From contig OY720346.1 of assembly GCA_963082975.1 (NCBI GenBank), forward strand, positions 32,606,720-32,670,719: a stretch of DNA of 64,000 bases, written 5' to 3'. The notes beneath the pieces were generated by a model, which was not told the origin of the DNA, made no database searches, and worked only from the letters and a program-made list of their open reading frames with translations. Source of the DNA: Labia minor. Its lineage: Eukaryota > Arthropoda > Insecta > Dermaptera > Spongiphoridae. The position numbers were made by a program, and so were the translations under genes. This document shows, one piece after another, positions 45,952 through 60,652 of the stretch (position 1 is its first letter; the number at the start of each line of letters is the position of its first letter).

Positions 45952-46292
45952 TAAAAATAAATAAATATACATATGAAATTTGTTATTTTTTAATATTAAA
46001 AAATATTTAATTTGAGATTAATTATATAAAAAATTTTAAAAAATTCAAAAAAACTTAGCTATAATATTTGACATATGATAAGGTTAATTACAATTTTTTA
46101 ATAGACATCCTTAATAAATAGAAAAATAATAATTTTTAAATAATATAAATAATATTTAATTATAATCTAATCAAAGAAAATAAAAGTTTGAATCTATTTG
46201 ATAGTTGATCTTTTTACATATAATTAATCTCAAATTAAATATTTTTTAATATTAAAAAAAAATAACAAATTTCATATGTATATTTATTTTTA
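45952..46292. repeat. Foldback with about 70-bp arms
   Basis: 45952-46026 and 46219-46292 are inverted copies (CATATGAAATTTGTTATTTT; TTTAATTTGAGATTAATTAT) with small indels, separated by about 190 bp of AT-rich DNA. It may be a MITE inserted in, or an arm structure of, the 2.5-kb element. Confidence 0.8.
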
Positions 46293-46489
46293 TAAATGTT
46301 TAGGCAAATTTTGAAATTAATATATATTTAAATTCAAATTGTATTTAATTGCGATATCTACTGGACAAGGTGGAGATCTCGCCCTCTTTTGATCATAAGT
46401 CATACTAATTTTTATTCTTTGACCCAGTAGAAGCTGAGAAATATTATTCCGGGTCAACGTACTGGCGCGCATGCGCGCCATGGACTTTG

Positions 46490-46700
46490 GACCTAGCGAG
46501 AGGGTATTAGAACGAAAGACAGCACAAAAGCAACACGCAGATAGCCTCTTTCTCAAGACCGAAAGACCGGACAAAAGAAAGACCCAGATAGCCTCTCTCC
46601 CAAGAACGAAACACCGCACAAAAGAGAGACGGAGATAGAGGCTATCTCATTCTCACTCGTTATATCTATATCTTTTTTCTCTCTTGCGTTTCGTAACGCG
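46490..46700. repeat. GC-richer end with short imperfect repeats
   Basis: The word AGATAGCCTCT, followed by CAAGA and GAAA and ACAAAAGA, occurs twice about 53 bp apart. Next come the palindromes GAGATAGAGGCTATCTC and CGTAACGCGTTACG. The contrast with flanking AT-rich DNA suggests an element terminus or promoter. Confidence 0.6.
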
Positions 46701-46813
46701 TTACGAAATTTCAATTTTTCAATTCACTCTCCATTCTCAACCAAATGTCAGGACGCCGCTAAAGAAGTTTCACTTCAAAAACAATAACTTTTTTTTATGA
46801 AGACAATATGAGT

Positions 46814-47542
46814 CAGTGGCGTACCTAGGGGGGGTGCGGTCCGCACCGGGCGGCACTTATCTTGGGGCGGCATATTTAGTTATAGTTGTAAAAAGCAACT
46901 TTTTCATTTCATATTTATTTTTTTTCTTTCATGAATAATAAATGATTATTATGATTATTATAAGTTTACTATTTGATTTATATAAATTATGATTAACTAT
47001 ATGATTTTGAATATTATTCCTCGGTGTATATAAATGCTATTTAGTGTAAATTTTGAATTCTAATTTCAAGATCAGGATAATAATTTTATTTTATTGTATT
47101 CATTAAAATTCGTTGAATTCGTAAACGCATCTTTACGATTTTGTTCGGCAATTTTTCCTAACTAAAATTTTTTGATATCAGTTTATAAATGTCATTTCTT
47201 TTGAAAAGTTTATGTGATATACCAATATTTTTTTAAATCATCGATTTTTCTTTCGAAAAGCAGGGCCGGCGGAAAAAATATAAATATAAATTTTGAGACC
47301 ATTATACACGATTTTTCTAGTATGAAAGCTAGAAGAGTAAATATTATATAAATATGTTTATACGAGTGCATACAAATATGTGTAAAAAAATTTATTCTGT
47401 GTATTAATTAATATTGATTAAATAACTTATTAATTTATTTATGTGTATTAATTTATAAAAACCACTATTTGATTGACTTATAATAAAAAGGGCGGCAAAC
47501 TGGAGATCGCCCCGGGCGGCAAAAGTTCTAGGTACGCCACTG
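46814..47542. mobile_element. 729-bp hAT-like element
   Basis: Ends CAGTGGCGTACCTAGG / CTAGGTACGCCACTG are inverted repeats with a perfect 8-bp duplication ATATGAGT (46806-46813, 47543-47550). The inner border motif GGGCGGCA is repeated on both sides. It contains no transposase, so it is non-autonomous. A CAGGGCCGGC word at about 47268 hints at a further insertion inside. Confidence 0.9.
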
Positions 47543-47550
47543 ATATGAGT

Positions 47551-48029
47551 ACAATAACCTATATACATTTATAAAATCTCATATTAATAAAAATTATTTA
47601 TTTATAAATATAATATAATAATTATTATTCAATATAACATTTACTTAACATAAATACATAAAATTAATTTTAGAAGATTAATATATTTTTTTGTTTTATT
47701 CAATTTAAACTTAAAAAATTTCAAAATAATAATGTTCAATAAAAATATAACAATTTCTATTTTAATGTAAAATTGATTGTAATATAGTATACACACATTA
47801 GAAATTATTTTGTGTTTATGTGAGATTTGAGTCTCGACTTTCGGGGCCGTTTTTGGTGCCATTTTCATGATAATGTTTTAGGGAGGGAATATTTAGGATT
47901 CTGGGTCTGGAGGGGGTGATCTTTGACTTATTGCCTTCTGAAGCTCTGAAGACACCTCGTCACTAACAATAACTTATAGTGATGGTATGTGAGTGACACT
48001 AAAATATGACTAGATGACCCTCCAAGGCC
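47551..48029. other. Unassigned spacer
   Basis: Mostly AT-rich with a GC-richer end from about 47820. No feature was recognised. Confidence 0.4.
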
Positions 48030-48412
48030 CATATTTTCTCTTTACTAACTATCTATCTACGGAACTCAAAAGTTCTTGGCCCCAACAACCACTCTTCTTC
48101 AAGTATCCCTATTCTGAGCCACAACCCTCCAATCCCTACCCTCTCCCATCTCTCTCACGTCCCTTCCTACATTATTCACCCACCGCGTCCTTGGTCTTCC
48201 AAGCGGACATTTCCTTTCCCATTCTAGCCACGTGTCCTGCCCATCGTAGCCTTCTCGATTTTATAATTCTAACTATATCTGGAGATGCATAGAGGTTATG
48301 CAATTTCTCGTTATGCAGTCTCCGCCCTTCCCCAGTGATTTCATTCTTCTTCGGCTCGTAAATGCTACGAAGAATCTTAAGTTGGTCATGGACTACCCCA
48401 CACACCCCTATA
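48030..48412 (-). mobile_element. LINE 3'-end relic
   Basis: The minus strand gives GRRLHNEKLHNLYASPDI followed by RRLRWAGHVARMGKE, then a shifted frame with WRVVAQNRDTWRRVV. This is the conserved C-terminal end of a non-LTR retrotransposon polyprotein. It is related to, but different from, the 26540-26960 relic, and is frame-shifted and truncated. Confidence 0.8.
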
Positions 48413-48682
48413 CAACTAGCAAAATAATGGTTTTATAGATTATTTTACTATATAATAAGAAAGGAAGTAACTCGACAGCAACCTTAATTTAAATTTTCTA
48501 ATTGTCGATCACAATGGTACCCAAACTTTTTGACCTTTCGTCTCCTTTTCAGAAAAAAATGTTACTCAGCGCCCCTTAAAATCTTTTTTTTATAAATTTT
48601 AAGGAGCAATTAAACAGAAATATATATATATATAGATCTATTCGTAAAATATAGTAATATATGAGGTAAATTAGTAATACGA

Positions 48683-49015
48683 GATCAGGTCAATAAGTCC
48701 GAGTCTTTTTGGATGGAAGGGTTTTGGATAAAAAATTATTTTATTTTTCAATGTAGTCTCCTTTGATAAATACTCTTCTTCCAACGTCCCTCCAATTTTT
48801 TTATCCCTTCCAAAAAATAAGATTTGTCTAGGACATCAAAATAGGTATTTGTTTGTGAGATGATTTCATCGTTAGAGTTAAAACTCTTTCCGCCGAGCCA
48901 TTTCTTCAGGTTTTGAAACAAAAAATAGTCACTCGGGGCTAAATCCGGAGAATAGGACGGATGAGGGAACAATTCGTAATTTATGGTTGAGGCGAAACTC
49001 TATTGACCATTCTAA
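48683..49015 (-). pseudogene. Mariner transposase 3' fragment
   Basis: The minus strand reads FPHPSYSPDLAPSDYFLFQN, with the third catalytic Asp of DD34D mariners in SPDLAPSDY. It continues with KWLGGKSFNSNDE and EGIKKLEGRWKKSIYQ. The N-terminal two thirds are missing. The right boundary of recognisable transposons in this part of the window lies here. Confidence 0.85.
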
Positions 49016-52000
49016 ACAATTCCCTTTCCTCACACTTGATATTAGATAATTTAAAAATAAAATTTAAATAAAATTAGGGATATGATGAATGGTTAATAAA
49101 TAGGTAGAATAAGTTAAAAAAAATGAATTTTAGCAACAAAATTTAGTTTATTAGTATAATCTGTGGATTTTTTCAAATTTCAAACATTAATTTTTTTGTA
49201 ACTTGTATTACAGTAATTATTACATGTGTGCAAATTACATACCACCAAATAGATTAATATTTAAGGCATGTTTATTTTATTTATATTGTTCACCGTGAGC
49301 AGAAATTTTTCTTTCTTTCTAAAGACGTTATTCATAAATATTGATAGTAACACAAAGATATTTTTCGGTATAATTCAATTATATACCAAACATTAAAAAC
49401 CAGACCATTTACAAGAAAATTTACAATTTTATATTAATCTTAATATATATGTATGTATATACATACATATATATAAATGAAAAAAAAATTATATTTAGCA
49501 ATATTGTTTGAAGAAATTTAATTAAGACAATTTTTTTTACTTTTTATTCACTTTTTTTTTATCTAAAAAGAAAGGCATATCGATAATAATATTAGATAGC
49601 TAACAATCATCACAGCATAAGAGAAACAAACAAATTACCACTGATTCCAATTACAATCATTAATAACCATTTGGTTCATCAAATTACAAATTTATATTTT
49701 TTAATTTTTTTTACCACTTAACATAGAATATATATATATATTTATATATGGACACACATAATTTAATATGTATATACATATATAATTTTAGACTAACTAT
49801 TAATTTGATATATATAGATAAATATATATATATATATATATATTTATCTATATATAATGTATACCAAGACACAGGCCCAATACAATAAGATATTACAAAT
49901 GAAATCATTTTCTAATCATTATAATTAATTTAAGTAATTAATCATCCTTCTCGAAGAAATAATAAGAAATGATTAAAAACAAAATATTATAAAAAACTTT
50001 TTAAGTTTTTTAAATATATTTTTCATTTTATTATTTTTTTAAACCTATCAGGTACAAATAACGATTTGGTTAAGAAAAATAAATATAAAGAGGATAATGA
50101 AAAAATTATTTGCAAGGGAATGTTTTATAATATATTACCAATAGATATATTAAAAAAAAAATAAGGACAAATTTTAAAGTAATTAACAATAATAATTAGA
50201 AAAGTTATAGGAACATAATTTGTTTCTATTTATTAATCAATCTAAAAATTTAAAGTAATTTTACATTTCAGGAGAGGATTTTTTTTAAAGAATGATTTCA
50301 CCAAATTTTATTGGGCCACCCCTAATATCCCCTTCCCTCCCACCCAACCCTTTATCCCAACATATGCCTAAACATTCATATTTTGATAAATGAAGCATCT
50401 AAACCTGAGAGGTCACATCATCACAAGAGAATAAAAAATGTGCAATCACTATTTTAAAATATAAATATATATATATATATAAAAAAAAAAGAAAATAATA
50501 ATAAATTAAATAAAATTTAAAATAGTCTTGGACTCAAAATAAAAAAAAAATAATAGAAAATGACGCAAAATAAATGCCCATTAAATAGGCGCGTCGTTAT
50601 CACTTTTAAAATTGTACTTGGTATTGATTATCTTTTTAAGATTTATTTTTAATTATAAATTAAGATCAGTGGCAGTTAATAAATAAATTATAATATTTAT
50701 AATAATGGATATATATATATCCATTAATATTATAGGGATATTAAATATCTTGTCCCATAATAGTAATTAAATTATATCAGGTAAAAAAAGGGAATATTTA
50801 ATCGCGAAAAAAATAAAAGGTAAATGGGAGGATTGAAGACATGAAATGGTTTTTAACATTTTGTATAGTAAAAAAAAAAATAAAAAAAAAATAAAAAAAT
50901 AAAATAAAGTGATCAAGTAAAAGTGACATTTCGATTTCGATGCTATCTTGTTACGTGAATTCAACCCGAAGAGATTATAAATATTTCTCTTTAAATTTTG
51001 TTCTTTTAAAAAATTTTGAATATAAAATAGTCAATTGTAAATAAAAATAATATATATAATATTTTCCATCTGTTTTTAAATGTGATTATTATATTTTTTT
51101 AATTTATATATATTAATTTTTTTTTCTAATCCAAATATCTAATTGAGTTCAGGTAACAAGACATTTTAGGCACCCAATATTAAATTCCTAATTGAATATG
51201 CATATCTGATTTGTTATACACATTTATATTAATTTTTTTTTTGTTTTAAAAACATAGAACTAGGAAAACCAATTAACATTGAAATTCACATTGATTATCT
51301 AAGGATTTATTATTATTTTTGTTATTTTTAATGAAAGAAAATAAATAAAAATAATATAATAATAATAAAACACTGCATATTAAAAATCACCAAAACATTT
51401 TTTTATACATTATGGGTTTATCCTCAATACATACATACATATATATATATAGATAGATAGATTGTCCATATATTTATATAATATGTATATAAAGATATAT
51501 ATTTGTAGATATATATATATATATATATATATATTAATTGCGAAATGTAAGCTTACAAGTTAGTAATAGAAGGATAATTTTATTATTTGCTTAAAAATTT
51601 GTACTTTTTAAATTTGTATTTTTGCTTGGTAATTCAAGCAAATGACACCTGAGTGAAAATATATGTTCTATTCTTGTACTTTTTGGATGATTGTATTTAT
51701 TATATATATATATATATAATTTCTATGTGCGCGATCACCATAGAAATCTCTCTCACTTCTTTCATGCACAATTAGCATTCACTCATTTAACAGACAAACA
51801 AATAAATGATTAGTTTTACGTATATTTTTTTTTGTTTTTCATTTTATATATTTCAAGTCGGACGAGAGTTTTTTTTTCAATTCATCGATAATCTCTCATA
51901 ATCATCCCTATTCCATGATATCATGACATTAAAAAATCACATTTGGAAAACTACACAAATTTTTTTGTATCGAACATTGATATATATTAAATATATCTAT

Positions 52001-52597
52001 CACAACATCAAGAATCATTGGGAATTTCTATCACTGGTTTGATAAACATTCAATTTCTATATAATTATTACAAAGAATTTCAAAGTCATTAAGATATTAT
52101 ATTTTATATTTTAATTATTTTTATTTTCTCCAACCAGGGAATAGGGGTCAAAATAAACAGATGTAATGAGAGGTCAATTTTTAGATTTTTATATATGTTC
52201 ACATCATCCGACATATCATTTATATTTAAACATCACATTAATTAATAGTACATACACATAAATGTATATACACACAAATTTATACAAACATATATATTGG
52301 CAATTATGAAATATAAATGAGAGAGAATGAATTTGCTTTTTAATAAAAATTAAAATAAATTTATTTTTGTATTTATAACTAGTTGAGCATAAATTATCAT
52401 AAATAAAAATAGCAAAAATTATTTATAAATATAATGAGCTTTTTTTTTGTTTTTTTATCGATATTATTTTAAGGAAGGCATTCATATTTATATTAATATA
52501 TAAAATATATGTTTATATATGAAATCAAAATAATTTAGCAAAATGATGAAATGGAACAATAAATTAAATTATTTAAAGAGGAATACTGGTGATTCCC

Positions 52598-52604
52598 GAG
52601 GTAG
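52598..52604 (-). promoter_or_regulatory. let-7 seed match (7mer)
   Basis: The plus strand GAGGTAG equals CTACCTC on the mRNA strand, pairing with let-7 nucleotides 2-8. The next base is not the favoured A. Confidence 0.4.
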
Positions 52605-55361
52605 ATATTTTTTCAATAATAATTAAATGGCTTAAAACATATATAAGGAATATTTACCTCTATAATATAAGTATATATCATCAATATAAAAAGGCAGTTT
52701 TTTAATGGAAGTAAATGGAAAATTTTTTATTGTATTATTCATAGTGCCTGAGTAACTATCTTACATTGGATTTAAGATATAATATTAAAAATATATATAT
52801 ATTATAATATATATATATATATATTCCCATTCACTTCTTAAATAAATCAATCCCAACCAAGTTGGGCCTTCCATTTACTTAACTGTATAGCTTACGTTTC
52901 GCCTTCACATGGTTATTTTTAAGCATATTCATTTTTTTTCTTTTTTAATATTATTATTTTATTTATACTAAATTCATCCAATCTTTTGATACCATTAAAG
53001 AGAATAGTTATTGAACAATTAACCATCGAACATTTATTTTTAATTTAACAATCCCAAAAAATGTATTTTTAATCATACAATAAATATGAAGGAAAAGGGT
53101 TATTTTTTGTATTTTCTTTTTTTTTCTTTAAATATTTAACAACTAAAGCTTTAGCTTATAAATGATAATTCTGTGTGTATGTGTGTGTATGTAAGAAAAT
53201 TATTTTTTTTTAAGTTTTTGTTTTTTTTTTTAATTAAACAAGATAATAAATATAATTTAAATTTAATTTATAAATTTACATGTTTTGAAAAAGAATTGAA
53301 CTTTTTTGCACATTAAATAAATATTTTTTTAGAGACATATGCAGTGTCTTGAATTCCAGGATTTCTAAATATATATATAGTATTTATATAATTAATTAAT
53401 ATAGTCACATTTTATTCGAAAATAACAAATTGGGGCAAATATACAATTATTTAATAACATTTTTTTTTAATTTTTGTTATTATTTTTTTATTTTCTTTTT
53501 TTGTTTTTTTAATATTTTTTTTTAATTCTATGTTTGTTGAATGCACAGCACTTGGGGAGTCAAACAAGAAAAAATATTTTACAATAGATAAAGTAAAAAA
53601 AAACAACATATATTTATATAAAATTCTAAAAAATAAAAAACAAAAATATATAATTTTTTAATATAATAATAAAATTTAAAAATAAAAAAACTAAAGCAAA
53701 ACTAATACACAATTAATTATTTTACCGGTATATGAAATCACTGCATACATAGACAATTAGGTGAAGTTTTTTTCTGGGTAAATATTTACGTACATTTTGA
53801 GTTTTTATAATATTCAATCATAATTATTTGTTGATTCATGTTTTAAATCAATTTGAGTCAATATATATATATATATATATATTGACAATATAAGATTAAT
53901 AATATACATAAATTAAAAGAATATGAAATTTTTCTTTTTAAAAGATTGTTTTTATATACACACGCCTGATATTTGAATTTATTTTTTAATCAGTTTTATC
54001 TTCATGAATATACACATATGAATGAACTGTAATACCCTAACAATTTAGTAATTTTTTATTTTTTTCAATCTTTTTCTTCGAAAATACCCTAGACTAAATA
54101 ATTTTTGTTTTTTGGGTATCAAAATAGAAGCGATTAAATTTTTTGTATTTGGCAGGGTGGATCTTGCGCGAAAAAATATTTTTCTTTATTTATGCGCAGA
54201 GCTCTAAGATAATGCACTCAACATTGTACTTTGGTTGGTTTAGAATAAATAAATAAATAAAATATATATTGCAAATATTTATTTATTTATTTTTTCTACA
54301 CACACATATATAAATAGTTGATATTTATATGAATATATATATGTATATGTATATATATATACATATATATTAAATTATTTATTATTTACATGAAGGCAAA
54401 TAGTTATGACGAATTAAACATTGCCTTTTTTGAAAAACATTTGTGATGAATTTATTTTTTTAATAAAGTGAAAGTGGTAGGGGGTGGGTGATTTAGGGTT
54501 TGTTTATATAATTATATTAATTTTTGATGTTTTGCGTCAAGACACCCTGCTATCCATCGGACTAAATCTATCTTATATAGATATATAAGTTTTCAAATAC
54601 TCATATATATATATATATATATATAAATTATATATACATATATATAAGTTGTTATTTTTACTTAAAAGAGGTTTCTAAAACACACATACACACATACATT
54701 TGATTGCAATTCATACATTTTTAGCAACACTCATTCATTCATTTATTCATTTGTAAAACAAACAATAATCAATCACAACAACAAAACAACAACATCCATA
54801 CCATATTTAACTACTATTTTTTGTTTTGTTTTATTTGCCATTTTAGCAAATATCTTGTACTTGAAAATTCATCATCATCATTATCATTATCATTATTAAT
54901 TTTTAACATTCAATTACCATTGAATGTGACCAAATTTAAAAAAAAATTCTATTCATTATTTTTTATTTTTTATAGTAAGTGTTTCAACTTTTTTTAATTA
55001 TATATAATAAAATGTAAGAATTTTGAAATATATTGAAAAAAAAATAAAAAAAAATATACATATATAATATATATAGCATTTGTTGAACTGATTAAAGCAA
55101 AGTGATTTATCTAATAAACGAATAAAACTTTACTTGTCAATCAAAGATAAATTAAAATGAGACAATAAATTATGCCTAAAAAAATAGGAAAAAATCACAA
55201 AGTATTGTTTTGAATTAGTTTTGTCAAATATTAAAGATATATTTTTTAAAAGATTTATCAAAATAGTCAGTTTGTACCTTTACAAATAACATATATAAAT
55301 TAGGAAAATTAAAACTAAAATATAAATCTATTTCCTGAGGATTTTATTTTCTGAATATATT

Positions 55362-55394
<33 letters not shown>

Positions 55395-55479
55395 TATAAT
55401 AATAATAATAAAAAATAATATTTAATAATAATCAAACTAAGTTTGAAATGTAAACAACGTTGATTAATTAAAAATCAAC

Positions 55480-55487
55480 TGAGGTAG
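55480..55487 (-). promoter_or_regulatory. let-7 seed match (8mer)
   Basis: The mRNA strand reads CTACCTCA, the strongest seed class. A second site begins 9 nt after this one ends. Confidence 0.5.
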
Positions 55488-55495
55488 ACGAAAAA

Positions 55496-55502
55496 GAGGT
55501 AG
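55496..55502 (-). promoter_or_regulatory. let-7 seed match (7mer), paired with neighbour
   Basis: Seed starts are 15 nt apart from the preceding site, close to the spacing at which miRNA sites are known to act cooperatively. Confidence 0.45.
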
Positions 55503-58318
55503 ATTTTGTTTCATATATCATGTATTGTTTCATTGGTTTTGTTTTTATAAAATTGCAAATATTAATTAAAAAGTTATCAACAATATATATATATTCCCAA
55601 CAAAAAAATAAAAAAATAAAAAAATAAAATAAAAAATACTGAGCAAAAATATTTATGTTTAGTTAAAAGATTTTATATAAAAAAAGGAAATTAAATAGAT
55701 AAAAAAGCATTGGTGAGTGCATTGTGCTGTAGTTTTAAAAAAATTGACCTTATTAATTTTAAAAGCAGTTCAACAAATACATTATGTCTTAAAGAAAAAA
55801 AAATATTTATGTGATAAAAGTATAACCAAATATATATATATATATGTATATATTATATATATTATATGTATATATGTATATATATATATATATAAAAATT
55901 AAAATTAAAAAATCTTAAATTATTAAACATTTTTAGGGCTTAAAGGTAGCCTTAATTATATAAATGTGGAAGATTACCCGTTTTCAAATCTTAATCACTA
56001 ATTAATAATGTCTTATTAATATTTATATATATTGAAAAAATTAAAAATATAGCTAAAAATAATTAAAAGGGCCTTTAACGATTGCATGAGAATATCACGT
56101 AAACCAAAATCTAATATTTTGAAATGATGTTGTTTACAACATTCGATGTATGATAAAAATTAAATGAAAAAATGTGTATTTATGGTCCACACAGAAGAAA
56201 TAAAATAATAGGACTCAAATTTTGAGATAAGAGAGAGTATTGTAATGAATTTGTATGAAATCAACTGGGTGTATGTGTTTTTGTGGTTAAAATGAAAATT
56301 AATAGATACTTCTTATTAAATTCATTTTTGAAAATAGATATTAAATAAAACTAGAACTAATTAAAAATTCAGTTTATAATTATATGGAAATTATAATGAT
56401 TATATTGAATAATATATATGAGTAATAAATTTAATAAATCTAATAATTTTGTTTTCGGCAAAAAAAAAATATATTTGTTTTTTAAGACTATTTTTTTAAA
56501 TATTTATATAGATAGTAGGGACAAAAAAACAAAATCTCATGATGAAATTTTAATATTGAAATAGAAAATTAAATGTTCCTCTGTGTAAATTATTATATCA
56601 AAAGAGGAAGAGAAATATATAAAGTTAACAAAATAATTTATGAGAAAGCTAATAATTTCATGTCTTATTAACGAAAATGAATTTAAAAATAAATTGCCTT
56701 ATATTAATAGATTTTATTTTTTATAAAAAATCAAAATGATATGTTTGATTTGAACAAAAATATAAAAAAAAATAGCTCAGCAATATTATTTAAAGAAAAA
56801 AAAAATTAATGAAAGTTCAAGCGCAAGTAACTTAAAATTTAGTAATTCACATAAATTTAAAATTACCTTGTGTTAATTAATAAATCTTTTCTAAACCTAA
56901 TTGCCCTTAGAAAAAACAAAGCACCAATAAAAACAAAAGGAAAATATAAATATATAAACTCTATAATATATAATATATTCAAATAAGATAAAAAAAGTAT
57001 AAAATTATTATTTTTTGAAAAACAAGTAAATATATAATAATTGAAATTTTGAAATATATATATATATCAAATATATATGTATATATACATGTATATATTA
57101 AAAAAAAACATTTTATATGGAGTTTAGGGACCTGTCCGGTAAAATGATGTCCCTTAAAAGAGCCATTATTATATAATAAGTCCCTGATTTTTTGAACTAT
57201 AAATAAAGAACAATCCTCTAAAAATGAAAAGAGAAAAACATAGTTTATGAAATATGATAAAGTGAAAAAATAAAAAAAGAATTTGTTTTAAAATCAAATA
57301 TTTTTGAATATTAAGTTGAAAATATTCAGTTTAACAAGAAAAAAAAATATATATATATATATGTATTTATTAAAATAATAAAGAAAAATTTTTAAATAAA
57401 TAAAAAAAAACAAAATAAACATATGTTAGATGTGATATAAAATAAAACTTAGCTTTTGAAGCTTTTTTTTGTTTGGTATGTCGTGTATATATATATAACT
57501 TTTTTTGATGAAATTTTTTGTCATGTCATAATTTTTTTAAATTTTTTGAAATATATATATATTTATATATATATATATATATATTAATTTTTTTTTGGGA
57601 AAACGTCTCAGATCTCTCAATTTTTCCTTTTTAAAGAAAAAATATTTTAATTTAATTTTGTCCTTCTCTTTTAAATCTATATTAGATAAAAAAAAGTTAA
57701 AATAATAATAATTTTCTAAATATTTTCCAAAAAAGGTGGTGACTAGGGAATACCAAAGAGAAAAATTAAAATGTGTTTTAGTGAATATTTTGGAGAATAT
57801 ATGTCTTTATATGTGTATTATGTTGAAGTGAATGGCGCGGTGAAATTTATGTATTAATGAGTGAATTTTGTTTTTTTTTTATTTTCATTTAAGATATATA
57901 TGAGATTAAAGATAGATGAATGTTGAGTTTTGTTGTTAGGGTTCCTTTTCTTTGAAAATACTATTTATATTTATTTCGTATTTCTTTTTTTTGTTTTTTG
58001 TATTTTTTTTTTGTTTTATTGTTTTTATAGTTATTTTTATTTATTTTTTTAATTATAATTAACGCATATTTTGTTTGTCTGTTTGAAAATCAAGGCTCTT
58101 TCTGTATATTTGTGTATATAAATATTTCTGTAAAAAATAGATTTGCATAACGGTGAAAACGGATGAGACTCAAGAAACCTGTAGGATCTCCAAATGCAAA
58201 AAATCCAGTCTATATATTATATCTGTAAGCATTAATATAAATGTATAATATATATATATATTGGTAGATATAGAAATATAACTATATATTTATATATATA
58301 TATATGTTTGAGTGTGGC

Positions 58319-58326
58319 TGAGGTAG
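58319..58326 (-). promoter_or_regulatory. let-7 seed match (8mer)
   Basis: The mRNA strand reads CTACCTCA, within a GC-richer patch of the putative 3' UTR. Confidence 0.5.
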
Positions 58327-60490
58327 ATGCAGTTTCATTGAATACTAGAATTATATTATAGAGAACACAAGAATATAAATATAAAGAATATAGAGACTAT
58401 GAAAGACTAGTTAGTTAAGTAAAAGATAAAAGTGAAGATTTATATCTGTCGTTAATATAAATGAAAGAGCTCCTCCAGGAAATCAAGAGCAAATCACGTT
58501 TTCTTATATAACAAATTGTATATAGATATATATATATATGCTGTTTGAGTAGGTTTGGCACAGAAAAGAAATTCTTATCTTTCTTATATAGTAAGTAGTA
58601 TTTTTTTAAATATAATTTTTTCAGAGGATTATGTTTACTATTGTTTTATATATTTTTATGTTAAAAGGTTGCTCTCTGTTTGAAACCAACCTATTCATTT
58701 TTTATAGATTTGTTTATAAAAAAATCTCTGTTGTGTATGTTTCTGTAATGCATATGACTAGTTATATTCTAAAAAAATAAAATAAAATAAGACTGTATAT
58801 GGGTGAGAAGGGGAGATGGGAATTAATAGATAGCTGTTGATGGGAAGTTGGGTCAAGGAGAGAGGGATTCTAATATTTGTAATCAAAAATAAAAGCATAT
58901 ATATTTTATATATATCTATATATATATATAATAAAGTAAAAAATTATTTTTATACTGTAAATGTCTCCAAACTGGCAGTTAATGTATATATATATAATTA
59001 TTTTTTTGTTTAATGTAAAAATTCTTCAAAAAAAATGACACCATGATATTGGGACATTTAGAGTATACCTTTTTATTTTATATTATTTTTTTTTAGATAA
59101 CTTTGCAAAAGATGAATGGAGTGGGAGGACTTTATTGAAAGAGGTGGGGAGGGGGGGATTTGATGAGGTCAATTGCATTCAATGGAAGGTTTAAAAAGTG
59201 GAATAATTAGGGGACAAATATATATATATATATAGGGCAGAGTGTTTTTTTCGCTTTCTCATATCCAGGGCCAATAGAAGTGAAAAAAAATCGCTTATTT
59301 ATATCACTATTTTATGGACGTATTGTGTATGTAGTATGTATGTATTAAAAACTCTATTATCAATGTAGTTAACAGTCATTTGTATTCCGGAGATTAGAGA
59401 TCTTTAACAGTGTGGTTTCATTTTATTTATACTTGCTCTTAATATTGTCATTTGATTGAAAATGAAATATATATTGGATCATTAGAAATAAAAAAATTGA
59501 GTATTAAAATTAAAAATGTTTAAATTCAATGATTTAGAAAATTAAATTTATAATAGTTATATGTTATGTTGCTAAGTAATATTATTGCTTTGTATCGTTG
59601 TATTTATATGGCTAATAAAGAAAAAACGTATTAAAATTGGTAAAAAACATAATTTAAAAAAACCTGTATATTCAGACTTAAGTTCAAGCATGCCAGTAAT
59701 ACATGGGGCCCATTCTTATGTCTTAAAAAAATATATTTTAACAATTTGTTTTTCAACCAAAAAGAAAACTTGTTTAAAAACAATATAAACAGATTATATT
59801 CTTTGGGAACGGTTCATCTTGTTCTGTATCTTCCGGGTAACGCTTACAGAGGGGAGATGGACCATTGGCAAAGTGAATCTATTTACAAATTGAAACGCCA
59901 TTAAATAATAATGAAATCATCTAATTTATCCGGGAAACTCTCTCTCCTAAGAATATATTTGTGATCTCCCGAATTGGCGTTCCTATATATCTGCTATTTT
60001 TCTTATGACCTTTCTCCTTTCCCTTCCTATCGCAGAACAATATCTGAGCAAGTAAAAACAAAATAAGACCATGATGACCTTTAACATCCAGAGGGTTGCA
60101 GTATGAGTGATCACGAGACTAGATTTTGATTGTCATCCATTCTTACTAAGTATTAAGGAAGAGCAAAGACTTATTTATTTATATATGTATTATATTTACA
60201 TCCCATTACGCATGTTATACGTAAGTCAGTTGGGTAAATGAGTGAGAAAATAAGTATGTTTCTGGAAAAAAAGCAGAGAGCTTGGTCGGTCAACTCGCAG
60301 AACGGCTGACATATCACAGTATATATGCCTGACGCCTAAATGTACAATTATTTTAGCCATTCTGTGAGTCAAGATGAACCCAAAAATAAAGAAAATAGAA
60401 AAAGATGACTTTCAATTAAATCTAGTCTGTGTTCTGTTTGATCGATGCTTAGTAACTATAATATCTGTTCACTATGAGCGTCATCGTAGT

Positions 60491-60525
<35 letters not shown>

Positions 60526-60652
60526 TATATATATAATATATATAAACTCTGTTATTAATGAAATGCCCTTGGTATTGTAATCTGTTGTGGCCCTGGTAGA
60601 GAAGCTGAAGAGAACTCAATCGCCCGAATGGGTGGCTGAGAAGGAATCATAG

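Larger units (their letters stand above)
44297..46776. mobile_element. 2.5-kb element with inverted ends, Helentron-like
   Basis: GAAGTGAAACTTCTT (44297-44311) reappears as its exact reverse complement at 46762-46776. The next 30-50 bp inward also resemble each other (TAGTTGAGAGTGTGAGTGAG against TGGTTGAGAATGGAGAGTGA). Between them lie an endonuclease-domain relic, a tandem-repeat block, a foldback and a GC-richer end. Inverted ends plus an AP-endonuclease-type domain suggest a decayed Helentron (Helitron-2 type) or another large DNA element. No Rep or helicase sequence survives to prove this. Confidence 0.5.

Noticed and set aside
48014-48292. Proline/serine-rich plus-strand frame
   Set aside because: Antisense of the LINE C-terminal relic.
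55717-55902. Short Tyr/Ile-rich frame in the 12-kb stretch
   Set aside because: Translation of a TA microsatellite and its edge; no coding signature. The same applies to other small frames between 49 and 60 kb.
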